DNA of 64,000 bases from Brachypodium distachyon (taxonomy: Eukaryota > Streptophyta > Magnoliopsida > Poales > Poaceae), in NCBI RefSeq assembly GCF_000005505.3, contig NC_016132.3:13196501-13260500 (forward strand), written 5' to 3'. The notes under the pieces were generated by a model. The model had not been told where the DNA came from. It saw nothing but the letters and a program-made list of their open reading frames with translations, and ran no database searches. The position numbers and the translations under genes are program-made. Below are positions 1-11,786 of this stretch, piece after piece; the stretch's first letter is position 1; every line of letters begins with the position of its first letter.

Positions 1-1580
1 AAGCTACTGGTCTGAGGGTTAACTTTGCCAAGTCTGGCCTCATCAACATCTCTGATCAGCGTGCTGAGGTTCTGGCGGGCACTCTTGGCTGTGCGATTGG
101 TACCTTCCCGTTCACTTACTTGGGCCTGCCTATGGGAACTTCCAGGCCCAAAATCAAGGCTCTCATGCCAATTATTGACCGTATTGACAGGCGTTTAGCT
201 TCCTGTTCCTCCTTCCTTTCCTTTGGAGGCCGCATCCAGGTGGTCAAATCTGTCTTCTCCTCCCTTCCTGCCTATGCTCTTAGTGTCTTCAAGGTTCAGG
301 AAGGCTTCAAGGAGGCTGTGGACAAGCGTAGAAGGATCGCCCTCTGGAACAGGTCTGAAATCACAGGGAAATGCAAAGCCCTAGCAGCTTGGGACAGGGT
401 CTGTAAACCCAAGAATAGAGGTGGTCTTGGAATCCTTGATCTCTCTGTCTTCAACGACGCTCAGATGATCAAGTTTATCTATAAATTCTTCAACCGATCG
501 GAGGCTCCGCGGGTCAAGCTTGTCTGGTCTGCCTATTATAATGGCATTGTCCCCACAGATGATGACAGGAGGGGTTCATTCTGGTGGAGAGATTTGGTTA
601 AACTAATCCCTGCCTTCAAAGCCTTTTCTAAGGGAATGCCAGACAGTGGGGATTCCTTCTCCTTCTGGCAAGATGCCTGGGTTGGTGAGCCCCTCAGTAG
701 CCGTTTCCCTAGAGCATTCTCATTTGCCATTGATAAGAGCATTACTCTCTCCAACTTTGTTCTTGCCAGTGATCACTTGGACCACTTCGCGCTACCTCTT
801 TCCAACCTGGCTTTTCAGGAATACCAGCAAATCGTGGCTTGCGTGGCTCATACTCACCTTGAGCCCCATGAAACTGATCTTTGGCTTTGTCAATGGGGCA
901 GTGGAACTTTCACCTCGAAGCTTTACTATCAGCACCACTTCCCTAGAATCCACACTGACTCTCAATTCAACTGGATTTGGAAGAATCGTTGTGTCCCTAA
1001 GATCAAAGGCTTCATGTGGCTTCTTGCTTGTGATCGGCTCAACACCAGGGATTTGATGGATCGCCGCCACTGCAACCGAGATGGGATTCTTACCTGTGCC
1101 TGTTGTACTTTGAATGCTAGAGAAACCAGAGATCACCTCTTCTTCAAGTGTGATTTCAGTTTAAACTATTGGTGCACGATTGGCCTCGATTGGACTAGTC
1201 TTGGGCCGGACCCCCCCTTCATGGCCTTCATCCGGCACTCCAAGAACTGTCTGCACAAGGAACTTTACAAGGAAATCTTCCTCTCCGCGGCGTGGGAACT
1301 CTGGAAATGCAGAAATGATCTCATTTTTAACAATGTCACTCCTACTGTTCAGACTTGTCTCTTAAAGCTCAAAGTCTCTCTTAAAAATTAGAGTTGTAGG
1401 TTTAAAGAAGGCGCCAGGGAGGCGCTAAGGGCATGGCTCATCTCTATTGCCTCCGTGCCCCAAGTGAGTTCTCTTCCTTTTCCTCTCTTTGTCTCCCCCC
1501 CCCCCCCCCATTGTATGTATTCTTTTATATATATATATATATGTCGGAACTTCTCCTACATTTTTCAGTAAAAAAAAAGA
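1..1580 (+). mobile_element. LINE (non-LTR retrotransposon), 3' part
   Basis: An open frame runs from the left edge (base 3) to the stop at 1389-1391 and matches the end of a plant LINE reverse transcriptase. The YLGLPMG motif near 120 marks the end of the polymerase domain, and LAAWDRVCKPKNRGGLG (about 388-440) is a usual plant LINE block. A zf-RVT zinc-binding region follows at about 905-1170 (WIWKNRCVPKIKGFMWLLA, then a CACC and HLFFKC pattern). The 3' UTR holds a C-run near 1496-1510, a TA repeat near 1525-1541 and an A-rich tail near 1568-1580. The 5' part, including the catalytic YADD box, lies outside the window. The visible frame has no stops, so the insertion is fairly young or was recently active. 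The left target-site duplication cannot be seen. Confidence 0.9.
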
Positions 1581-1639
1581 AACTCCTCTGTGCTTAGATC
1601 ATTTTGTTCTTTTCCTTCTTTCTTTCTGACTTCTGAGAG

Positions 1640-2022
1640 GATATTTGCCTCTCCGTTTTAAGAAGAAAATTCCACTGGGGGCCCAAAATTCCCAAGTGGA
1701 GGCCCAAATGTTTTTTAGGCCCAGACCAAAAACACTCAATGGCGGCCGGGCCCAAAATTCCCCAAGCGGCATCAGTTGCTCATCAGAGTTCTCGCCCACT
1801 TCCCCAGGCGGCGGCGCAGCGATCGGCGGTTGGGCGTCGGCGGCCGCGGCGGGAGCTGGCGGCGACCGGCGAACCGAGCCGACCCGGCAGACGGGCGACC
1901 CACTGGCTGACTAGTGAGACCTTCTCTCTCTTTCTCTGCCTCTCCCTCATCTGGGCACTTCCAGATCCACGCGCTGGTGAGACCTTCCCTCTCTTCCACG
2001 GCTGAAGGAACTGGTTTGTCAG
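1640..2022 (+). promoter_or_regulatory. 5' UTR and proximal promoter of the coiled-coil gene
   Basis: This is a GC-rich stretch between the LINE tail and the ATG at 2023. CT-rich tracts occur at 1918-1950 and 1981-1998. The bases just before the ATG (tttgtcag) look like a splice acceptor, so a leader intron is likely. The LINE tail ends about 440 bp upstream, so the element sits inside or beside the promoter. Confidence 0.4.
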
Positions 2023-3736
2023 ATGAGGTCTTCTAAGGCCAACGGGAGCGCGCAGAGGGCCGGAGAAGTCAATCATGTCCGTGGAGAAGGAGCAAGCTGG
2101 GTTCTTGTTGCGGGGGGAGTTTTGCTGAGCACGCTTTCGGTCAGACTCGGGTGCAAATTGAAGCAAATGCTTGATGTGAAGAAGCAAAATAGTAGTGCCT
2201 CCACCAAAGGTCTGATGCTCCCCATTTGCGTTTTGTAACCCTTAATGCAATCGGTTCTGCTGGCTGATGAAGTGATGCGTGCTGACTATATCTAATGTTG
2301 CAGACAACAGACGACCTCGAGCATGTGAACTGCACTCGAATCTCTACCGGTTTTATGACCAAACCAACTGCTACTGTTGTGTTTCAGGTACTTTTTTTTC
2401 TGCAACTTCATTTATCCTCTGTTGCTTATTTAGTGTATGAATTTTTTTCAGCTGGCATTACATTTAGTAATGCAGTTGATGTAATGATTATCATTGGATC
2501 CAGAATTGCATTTTATGTAATCCGCCATACAGAATACCTTGCACTGTAGTCCATGCATACTAGCAAGTGGCAACATATGCATATGTGCATAGTCGTACTT
2601 TGCTGTTTGTGACATTTGATTGCGGTTCTTTTAACATTGGACTGCATGATACCAATTAATAAGGCATATCCAAACTACTTAAACCATTTTATCATTAATT
2701 AGAACCATCAAACTAGGGTGATGAACTTTTTACCAGGGCTAATAATTATTAGGTACTGTACTACTTACAAAACTCAAGCTGGATTCTGGATCCTTGCTTA
2801 GTTTGAGCACCAAACGATATGAGCTTCGATTTAATAGAAGTTTTGATGATTACAGTGTTGCATTTATATCAGGTTGTTGTAAAACTAGACGCTTATTTTC
2901 TTGCTATTTTCGGCAACATAAGCTGTTCCAAAAAGGTGGAGGAAAATATAAATATCTGTTGGTTGTTATATGCAGGGATTGCAGATGGTGGAGTGGAAGT
3001 CAAGCAAGCACCCGCGAGTTCTTTATCAAAGCCAGATGAACCCTCCCTTCCTCTTGCGAGGGTGTCAGGGCCAGATTCAAGCAAAGAGAACAGTGGTGTC
3101 ATGTGGACATCATCGCCTGACCGTCTTGAAGATCCTCGCAGACCATTTCAGTACTCGAACAGTTCTGGCTCTCCCTGTGTTTCTGAATCAGGATCTGACA
3201 TTTGTAGCAAGAGAGAGGTCATACAGAAGTTGAGACAGCACCTGAAGAGACGTGATGAGATGATCATGGAGATGCAAGCACAGATAGCTGATCTTAAGAA
3301 TTCTCTCAGCATCCAGGTGACACAAACCACCAATTTGCAGTCCCAGCTGGATGCTGCTAACCAAGATCTGTTTGAATCTGAGAGAGAGATTCAGCAGCTA
3401 AGGAAGATCATTGCAGATCATTGTCTCGCAGAAGCAGTCTCTCATGATAAATCTTTACAAGCTGGACATTGGCAATCAGATGCCACCAATGGGCATGCTA
3501 ATGGCTATCCTGCTAGCAGCGTCGATGACCACGACCTTCATTGTGTTGGTATCCAGAAGAGAAACGTCGAGGTAGAGAGGGTGGAGATGCTCAAGAGAGA
3601 GGTTGGTGATCTGAAGGAAGTTATTGAAGGCAAGGACTTCCTGCTTCAGAGCTACAAGGAGCAGAAGGTGGAGCTCTGCTCTAAGATCAGAGAATTGCAA
3701 GAAAGGCTCTCAGCACAAGTGCCCAACATCTTGTAG
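2023..3736 (+). CDS. Membrane-anchored coiled-coil protein, unknown function (3 exons)
   Basis: I read exons 2023-2209, 2304-2387 and 2976-3736 with GT-AG introns and matching phases, giving 343 aa. Residues about 25-43 are one hydrophobic segment after a basic N-terminus, so the protein is probably held to a membrane by its N-terminus. The small middle exon encodes an Arg/Cys/Tyr-rich stretch (RRPRACELHSNLYRFYDQ, then a CYCC cluster). A Ser/Pro-rich linker follows. A heptad-rich coiled coil spans about 168-245 (KLRQHLKRRDEMIMEMQAQI, later LFESEREIQQLRKIIADHC) and a second about 290-340. The AG just before the ATG suggests a 5' UTR intron. It resembles plant hypothetical coiled-coil proteins; no catalytic domain is visible and I assign no function. 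Confidence 0.8.
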
Positions 3737-4090
3737 GATCTATTCATAGTGTTATCTTCCTACAAGTGATTTACAAGAAAAGCTTTCGGCTCACATGCTG
3801 AACATCTTGTTAGGTCTTCGCAAAATGTTAGGTTGATTTGTTTTCTTTGTTATCTTTTTTTTGCCCTTTGTTACTTGATGTTGAAAAGGGGCTTAGTTTT
3901 TCAGTTGCTAGGCCTAGGTAGCTTAGTTGGTCATAAGCTTAATGCTGAAGGAGTTGTACAGGTTTTCTGTTTGCAGACACGATTGTGTATCGTGCCTTCT
4001 TCTTTGTTTCAGTGTGGTTTTGACTTAAGAAGAGAGTGTCACTTTGAGTGTATGGATGACTAAATCTCTGAAATTAGCATTATTTTTCAT
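3737..4090 (+). other. 3' UTR and downstream flank of the coiled-coil gene
   Basis: AT-rich sequence follows the stop codon. Near 3768-3815 there is a degraded echo of the last coding segment (acaagaaaagctttcggctcacatgctgaacatcttgt resembles the codons before the stop), which looks like a short local duplication of the final exon end. No other gene is seen here. Confidence 0.4.
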
Positions 4091-7000
4091 CTGTAATACC
4101 TTCTGTTTGCAAAGAGAGTTCACTTCAGAAAGACAGAAATCATGCTTTATTGATGGATTCAGCAGCCTATAACTTGTGAGCTGCATGTATATCATATCAA
4201 ATCACAACTATAACACTCAACTCCACAGCATGGGGTTCATCTCTTCAGATTCCAGACAAGGCCCAAGCTGGATATGGACCTATATACTGGTACAAAACTG
4301 TGCTTGTTTTCAATCTGCTTGGTACTGTGCTTCATCATAATGTTTTTAAGTAATCCTTTTTGCGTAGCTTCAAAAAATGTTTCCTTCATTCCTATGATCA
4401 TCTTAACACATGTTTCTTGGCTGCCATTGTCAGGCAAATATTGCTGCCATGTGCCAGCAGCAGCAGCAGCAGTACTTGTTGTGGCTTATGCACTGGAGCA
4501 CATCACCAAAAATATGGCACTTTACTGAATCATTCTGTTGGTGGCAGGAGCAGGGGCTGCAGTTTCCAGTTTTGGTGCCGGTTTGATGAGCACCAAGAGA
4601 GATGGGCAGTGCAGAGAAGAAGATGATGGCAAAGGCAAAGCTGGACCTCACTCACTCTCCTCTGCTGGCGTCATCATGGGAAGGCCAAGATGCCCATATT
4701 GCTGCCTGCCTGCAAGTGCATGCATCCAGCTTCTTCACTTATAGATCGTCAACTCCTGCAAGTCCTTCAACTTGATCCATGGCAGCAGGAGCTCAGGTGC
4801 GTCTCGTGCCTAGTACATTGATTGGGTGATTCACCTTTTCTTGCAACTAGACAAGCATCCATACATGTCTATTGGCTACCATAGAAAGCAGAATTGTTGG
4901 AGTAAACATCTCAATTCTCCTCATGAGTAAAAGTGAAAAAATTCCCGTGTTCAAAACAAGACTTAAATAGGTCAGTTGGATAGGAATTTTCTGTTGATTG
5001 TCGACAAAGGAAGGAATGTCATGCGGCGACACATGGCCGGCAGAAGCAAGACTTTACCAGTGTGAGATGAATAGCAACAAGAGACTAGATGTATAGATAG
5101 GCAAAGACCAAGCCCCACAAATTTCTTCTCCTGGCACAGAGTTCGCATCCCATCCTGGCCCCTTTCATCGATCGGGGCCGTCCACCGGGTCATCAATGGT
5201 CCCAGATCATCGGGGCCCACATTGAGCTGTAAGGAAGGAAGAATTAGGCAGCAGTGCCGTTACGGCTGCGGCACAGGGAGGGAGATTGGATGATTGATCC
5301 AACGGCAGACAATCGTACGATTGGTCAGCCAGCCGTTTGTCACAGGTCTCATGCAGCAGCTTGGTTTGGCCCCTGATCATCACATGCTGCTAGAGACATG
5401 AGAATGTGAGAGGGAAATAATGCATGGATTTTGGAGCACATGAGCATGACAATATATATATGTGCTCCAGGGCCAACAGGGGGGGCACTGTGCTGGAGAA
5501 TCGTTTGCTTCTGCATGCAGGACATTGACCATGCTATAGTCCATTGCCCAGCCTCTCCTGCAGCACTACTGTAGGCTTATACCTATGGCACTTCCCAATA
5601 GAAATTGATGTCTTCCTGTGATGACAACAAGAGCTCAGTTGAAACAACAAGAAACGTGAAATAGAAATTGCACAGTAGAAAATGCTGTTGATAATTTATC
5701 TGAGCTGTTTCAGTCAAACAGTATATTCATAATTTTGGAGCTACTCACATCAATGTTGATGCATGCATATATATAACTAGATATAAGTTGTGCAGCAGCA
5801 TGAGTTTTGAGTGAGCACGGAGGAGTGAGTGTCTGAATAATGCGAGAGATAAATAAGTAGCTAGGAATGGGCAAAGATGGAATAGGGGATGGATAGGGTA
5901 GAGGATCCCATGAAAAGGGAAATGCCCTTGTCTTGTTCTCTCCTCTCTTTTAACCATATCCATATAAATATATATATATCTCTTCCATCTCTCTCATCAA
6001 TTAACCTCCATGACTAGCTGGCCACTGCATTTCAAGCTTGAATAACAAACAGTCTGTGATTAAGAACACTTGGAAAGAAAACATGAACTAGCTCAGCATG
6101 CATATATGCATGTGGAGCAAGCACGTGCAGGGGGGAGCCCCACTCACGTGGCACTCACTGGCCAGTTTACTTTGCTTGCATAATTAACATTGAACTCAAA
6201 TTGCTCCAACAATACATGACTAGACGCAGACCAACCCAGCTTGGCTAGTTAGCTAGGAACTGAATTTGGAGGTGATGTGTGTGTTGGTCTTCTGTTTTCT
6301 GAAAATGTGGGTCACTGTGTAAACTTTCATTGATTCGTCCACCGTCTATCGCCTATGATCTCACTCTAGATCCATCGGACATTATCGACGTGTAATTTCT
6401 TGGAGCATTGGTTCTTTTCCCCTCTTGTTTTGGACTAATGTATTCAGGCGCAGATCCTTCCACAGCCGTTGGTTACTTTGAAAAACAGTTGATTTAAGTT
6501 TTGTCATCCTTTTACCATGTTGTTCAATCTTTTTCTGGTTGAGTTTTGTTTTGTTTTTCATTCTTCTCTGCCGTCCATTGTTGGTTTCTGTGTTGCCACC
6601 AAGCATTGCACTTTCTTGTTCCCCTTGTACATTCGCTGATCACTGACTTTTTGGAGGGAAATCTGAAAGCATACAACAAAAAATAGTAGAGAAAAGAACA
6701 TGTCATGTCGACCACTCTTAGATCTAGGAAAAGCCAAGCTTCCAACTTTACGATGCACATGTCCAGAGAGAGGCCAATGGAGTAGTTGCCCCTTTTATTT
6801 AAGTGTTTGCAAGTCATGTCTATATGATATGTAGTCCATGTTTTCCCATGGTAGTAGTACATATGAGATGCTAACTGAAAAGCTGCAATAGTTAAGCACA
6901 CATTTGTTTCTTTCAGTCTTATAACTTTATAATAGCACTACCGTACCATTCATCAGTTTAATTTCCTTGGGTCATCTGCAAGATAGGACCTCCTGTCACA

Positions 7001-7700
7001 GACACATATATGTATACAAAAATCTAGTAACTGAGCAAGGACTGAACTGCACATGCATGCAGCTTTTAATCTGATCCTGATGGAGCCAATGATCTAGCTG
7101 GTGTCCCATTGGATCCCTTCCTTTGCACAGGCCTTGAGACCCAATCAACTGACAGTGCCAACTAAAAGATAACCATGGCAAAATCCTTGTTTTGTGATCT
7201 TGAGGGCCATTGCATGGTAAATTAAGAACCAATTGACCCTTCATCTTGAGGCAACCGGCCATCCTAATTATATACAATGTAATGCTTGTGTCATCTGAGG
7301 TCAGCATCCATGCAGAAGTGTGCTATATACATACATACTATATGGTTGTTGGGAGCATCACATATTACAAAGTACAACCAGGTCTTGAGCTGGAAGCAAT
7401 GTGGATGGGTGTATGCATATGCTAATTATTTATGCATGTATGTATACATGTATGTGGCTCCCAAAGCTAGCTGCTGTGAAGCATCTGAGGAGAATAATAA
7501 GTAATGGTGCCATGGATCACAAGTGGAGAGTGATCTGCATTTAAGTAGGACAGGTGTGCATTCATCTACTTTTCTCCACTCTTTAGGGTTCAAGATTGTT
7601 CCCCCAATGAACATTTATGTTTTGGGTGTCAAACTCACATGCTGGCATGGCTACCTAGCCGCATGCCTCTGCAGCCACTACCCAATAACTTGCTTGCCAT
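4091..7700. other. Intergenic sequence with no gene recognised
   Basis: No frame here has the codon character or splice structure of a conserved gene. A run of about seven CAG units lies near 4457-4477 in a short open frame, but it looks non-coding. Runs of TATATA and GCATGCAT are frequent (5450-5460, 5760-5775, 5965-5980, 6097-6110). Part of 5150-5600 is GC-richer and could be a promoter or an unrecognised non-coding RNA gene. Common conserved plant miRNA mature sequences that I looked for were not present. Confidence 0.4.
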
Positions 7701-8867
7701 GCCATGACAGCTCCTACCGGGTGGCGTGTATCTTCAGACTAGATTTTGCAGGACTAAAACCAGGGCAGACAGCCTGGCAAGTTTTGTTGTGAGTACGCCC
7801 CCAACTCAATCATTTCTTCTTTTTTCTTGCCTGCTCCAAATTCAATGGATAAACGCTTCCATTTTAGACTGCAAGCTCTGAATTAATTCTGATATCATCC
7901 TGTAATTAGTGTCGAGTTAAGTCATCATTTTTCTGTATCTGCCGATTTCTTTTCTGCAGTATTAAAAACTTCAGATAGCAATGCTTCATTAATGGACAGG
8001 ACAAGGGGCTTTGATTTTTTAGTGCCTTCGCTACTGGAAAAAAAAAGGTATGCATATTCTCTGAACCAAGCTTGAGCTTGCATATGAACCCACATTTTAA
8101 TCATTTGACAAGAACTCACGTTTTTACGTTAAAATTTAAAGCAATCATGTAAGTAATTCTTAGCTTTGGAAACTTTCATAAAAACTTAGCATTTGGAAAT
8201 TTTCATTACAAAACCATTAACATTTCCGAGCTGCGCTAAAATTTTCAAAATGAGATAGGAAACAAGTTGGTATAATACAAGTCATTGAAATTGTTCCATT
8301 TGGTGATGTCTGCACGGCTCGCAAATTATCATATTTTTGTTCCAAAATTGGCAAGGCTAAGTAACTTGCATGATTCATTAAGATTGAACCTTGATACCGA
8401 AGGTTATATATACAGACTCTGACCAATTGTGTGACAACAAACTGTCAATCACGTACTACCAAACATGTGTTTGCTTCATTTATATACAATAAACATATTG
8501 ATGCACCTAATTACATGGGTCGAATGATTGCTAAATTAGGGAGAAATTAAAGAGCTTAATTGCTGTCCCAGTTCTTGCTCTTGAACAGTGGAGAAGAATC
8601 TATGGATCTCATCACCAGTAGTGCGGCGAAAGTGACCTGGCAGGCATCGATTAGTCACATGGCCTCCTGCCTGCTGTGCTAATCTCAGAGATCAAATCCA
8701 ATTGTTTAAGTGCTGCAAATCTTGCAAGCATGGCTTAGCCAAGCTAGCTAGCTTGTGACGTAATGCTACGGTGCTTGTACACCCAGACTGATCTCTCCTT
8801 CAGTTTAATCAATAAATTTCTTCATGGGGGGGCTTTCCAAAGCTCGAAAAAAGTAACTGACTCCTGC

Positions 8868-9055
8868 TCTCGGTTTCTAAATATAAGATGTTTTAAGTTT
8901 GTTCCAAGTCAAAATCCATAGAAAAACATATCAATACTAACAGCTCCAAATTAGTTTTATTAAATCCATCAAGATACATATCTTCACGGTATACTTATTT
9001 GATGGAAGTATTTAATCAAAATTTAAAAGAAACTGATTCTTGTTTTAAAAGAATC
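8868..9055. mobile_element. Stowaway-like MITE remnant
   Basis: The stretch starting ctcggtttctaaatataaga has the typical end of grass Tc1/mariner-type (Stowaway) MITEs. It continues with AT-rich sequence folding back towards 9050. A related piece in the opposite orientation occurs near 16330-16460 (tatttagaagcggagaagta) at the matching place in unit B. Boundaries are uncertain. Confidence 0.4.
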
Positions 9056-9700
9056 ATGCATGTGGATAAACCTGACACCTGCATTGTGTTCTGAAGAGCA
9101 AGTACTTGTACTGTTCAAGAATGGTTAAGCTAAGTTAGGCACTGTATATATACATGGCAATGGAGTACATATACAGGTTGGTTTAACATGGACAGTGGTC
9201 TTACTTAACAATCAATCATGCCATGCATCTGTGCCTGCCTGCCCCTGCATTATTTGACTGCTCAGTGCCTGGCCTGCATGAAAGAAAGCTGGTAGAAATT
9301 AGTAGTGGTAATTACTGTAACTTGCATGTATGGCATTAGGAAATGCATTTGTACAATGCATTTGTACTAAGTTGTTAATCAACTCTGCTGTTGCAGGGAA
9401 AGAGTACAGTCAAAGGGGGGTATGGAGATGTTCGAGAGAATATTAGCATGCATTTCGGGCCCCATTCGGGCCCCAGGCGTCAGTGACTCCACACGTCACA
9501 GGCCTCATCTTCCGGGCACGCGTCATCGTGACCGTTGCACTTGCAAACTTCTGTTTGGCATGTACGTACGTATCTTCGTATAGCCAGCCAGCTAGCAAAT
9601 TAACCCAGCTTTATATATCATCTCAAGAGAAATAAAGAAAATCCAGCTGTATATATGGAACTGACACGTGTATGACAGAGAGCAAATAATCTTTTTTTTT

Positions 9701-9737
9701 CTAGAATACATCCAAGTGGATGTATTGGATGTATTCT
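9701..9737. repeat. Short perfect inverted repeat
   Basis: The arms agaatacatcca and tggatgtattct are exact reverse complements of 12 bp around a short loop, and the loop side also holds acatcca/tggatgt. It could form a small hairpin or be the remains of a tiny palindromic MITE. It lies next to the LINE fragment and upstream of the first TTL copy. Confidence 0.55.
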
Positions 9738-9914
9738 ATATCGAAGAAGAATGCTGCAAAGCAATTAGACGTAGATACAAATCAATTACTCACGCCTACT
9801 CCACATTCTACCCACTAGACTATCCTCTCTTTGGCCCTTAAAGAAGCTGGCGCTCCACCACAACCTGCCCTCGGACTCGATCATGTGAAGGATTCTCGTT
9901 ACACGAGGCATGAC

Positions 9915-10060
9915 TCTTGAAGACGATCGCATTTTTATGCTTCCAAATCGACCATCAAACCAGAATAATGTGAAACTGCAGCCGAGAAACGATGGAAGGG
10001 GATCGCATTTCTATGCTTCCAGATCGACCATCAAACCAGAATAATGTGAAACCGCAGCCG
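9915..10060. repeat. Local tandem duplication, period about 80 bp
   Basis: The sequence gatcgcatttttatgcttcc, continuing through a segment with accatcaaaccagaataatg, is repeated almost exactly about 80 bp further on (gatcgcatttctatgcttcc, then accatcaaaccagaataatg). It lies at the 3' side of the LINE fragment, read on the minus strand. Confidence 0.7.
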
Positions 10061-10275
10061 AAAAACCTTGGCAGATCATCGAAGCTTGCTTCGCAAGGCA
10101 TATGCCGGAATTCACCCCAAGCCCTACATGGCTCCACTTTGGGCAACCAACACCATCTTGCTCTAAGGGCCACATTCAACAGACGTAAATTAGGAAGCCC
10201 CGAGCCACCAAATTCATTCGGCGAGCACGTTTTGTCCTGAGCAACAAGACGGTGACATTTGGTCCCAAGCAACAA
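9955..10275 (-). pseudogene. LINE reverse transcriptase fragment
   Basis: The minus-strand frame contains a block with FGGSGLPNLRLLNVALRARW, which matches the GGLGV-NL-LLN-ALR-RW segment downstream of the catalytic core in plant LINE reverse transcriptases. Only about 100 codons are left, with no zinc finger and no catalytic box. The start of the frame overlaps a local tandem duplication (9915-10060). It is a dead fragment of a LINE family other than the one at 1-1580. Confidence 0.65.
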
Positions 10276-11377
10276 TCTTATACATTGCCATCAAACTGAA
10301 ATGCAAATAGAAATATGTGTATATATATGTAGAGCTAGGCGGAGAATAATATATATGTTTGATTAATGGATGCCAAGCTTAGGAGAATAATTCTATGGTT
10401 GATTCTATAATCAAACCGAATGGCAAGGCAGGAAACCAAACCAACGGCCCTTCCCTTGTTTTGGTTAATAATAGTAAGTCTAATGTGTACGCTAGGCTGG
10501 ACCCAGTGAAGGAGGTGTCGACCTGTGCTCATTAATAATTAATTAATTTGCGTCCGTAAAAATCCACATGTACAGCAGTACAGGTCACAATGGAGAGTTT
10601 CCTTTTAGAGAAAAATGCAGTTTCCTTTTAGAGGAAAATGCAGGTTAAACAATTGTGTGGTTTTTCGGTGACCCTTCTTTTGATCTTTCTATGGGCATGC
10701 CGCTTCGTTGTTTGTCTCCCTTTCGAGCTTGGCTTGTAAGGCCATGCCTAACGGAATGAAAGATGACTCGAATGATGTCAGTTTTTTCTTAACAATGTCA
10801 CTGACGTGAAAGAAAGATGAATGATGAAAAAGCACAACTTTTTCTTAATTAAGAGATTATCTCTTTACTAAATTTCATCTTTTTATTAGCATTTATGTAT
10901 TTAATTTTATTCGTCTAAGCATTAATTATAATATATGATACTAAAAGATAACCTATTGTTGTCTTTTCTAAATGACGTGGAACATATAAGATAAGACATT
11001 CTCATTGACCATAAGTTGTTCCTCGACACTTTGTTAACCTTTATGGCTTTATTAACTTAAAATCGAACATAATGACTTTGTCTTAAAATAATTTATGAAG
11101 CAACTAGTAAGTTGCTTGTTTCTTCCTAGATCGCGTCCATATTTGTGCGTACATTTTCTTGTTGATATACTCTTTTCGAATGTAACTACACACCAACTTG
11201 CGTGTATATTTCGCAAAAACTACATATTTATTCATTCTCAAAGATGTATATGGCTCAAATAACTTTGATTTTTTTAAGACAAATGATTCCAAATTACGGA
11301 GTATCCAGAGCTTAGTCGACTTAAAAAAGTTGTACCGTAAGAAGAATCATTTTATTTTTCTTAAAAAATACTACTTA

Positions 11378-11445
11378 CTCTCTCCGGTCGGTATTACTTG
11401 TCACTAATTTAGTACAACTTTGTATTAAATTTGCGACCGAGCGAG
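11378..11445. mobile_element. Short Stowaway-type MITE
   Basis: The sequence begins ctctctccggtcggtattac and ends gcgaccgagcgag; the ends are near inverted repeats, and TA dinucleotides flank both sides (11376-11377 and 11446-11447). At about 68 bp it fits a small Tc1/mariner-type MITE. It sits some 65 bp upstream of the TATA box of the first TTL copy. Confidence 0.55.
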
Positions 11446-11509
11446 TACTAAAGTTTTTTTTATTTTTTCTTACAAAACAAATACAGTTTCCCCACTTAAA
11501 AATTTGGAG

Positions 11510-11518
11510 TATAAATTA
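11510..11518 (+). promoter_or_regulatory. TATA box of TTL copy 1
   Basis: TATAAATTA followed by gcccttagttaacaccaccc. The same block occurs at 19088 and 41778 ahead of the other two TTL copies, so the core promoter was duplicated with the genes. The ATG lies about 270 bp downstream after a CT-rich leader. Confidence 0.65.
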
Positions 11519-11786
11519 GCCCTTAGTTAACACCACCCAACCCTCCTCCTCCTCCCCTGTTCTCCCCCTTCTGTTCCTCCCCACTTCTTCTCTCCCTTCT
11601 CCATGACTCCAATTCATCCTCGCACTTGACTTTGCTTGGACTTGTTGCTCTTGTTGCCGAGTATAGTAGCTCCTCTTCTTCTCGCCACACTTGTATGCCT
11701 GCTGCCTTGTCAGCGAGTGGAGCGGTGGTGGCTGCTGTTGCTGCTGACAGCGGGTCGTGGTTCTGGTGAGAGTTATCCGGCCGGCC

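Noticed and set aside
4440..4760. Small gene with a CAG run in an open frame
   Set aside because: The frame is short, lacks splice support and any conserved feature, and the CAG run is also open in other frames.
5340..6250. miRNA precursor, suggested by GC-rich patches and small inverted repeats
   Set aside because: I compared it by eye with common conserved plant miRNA mature sequences and found none; no long, well-paired stem was convincing.
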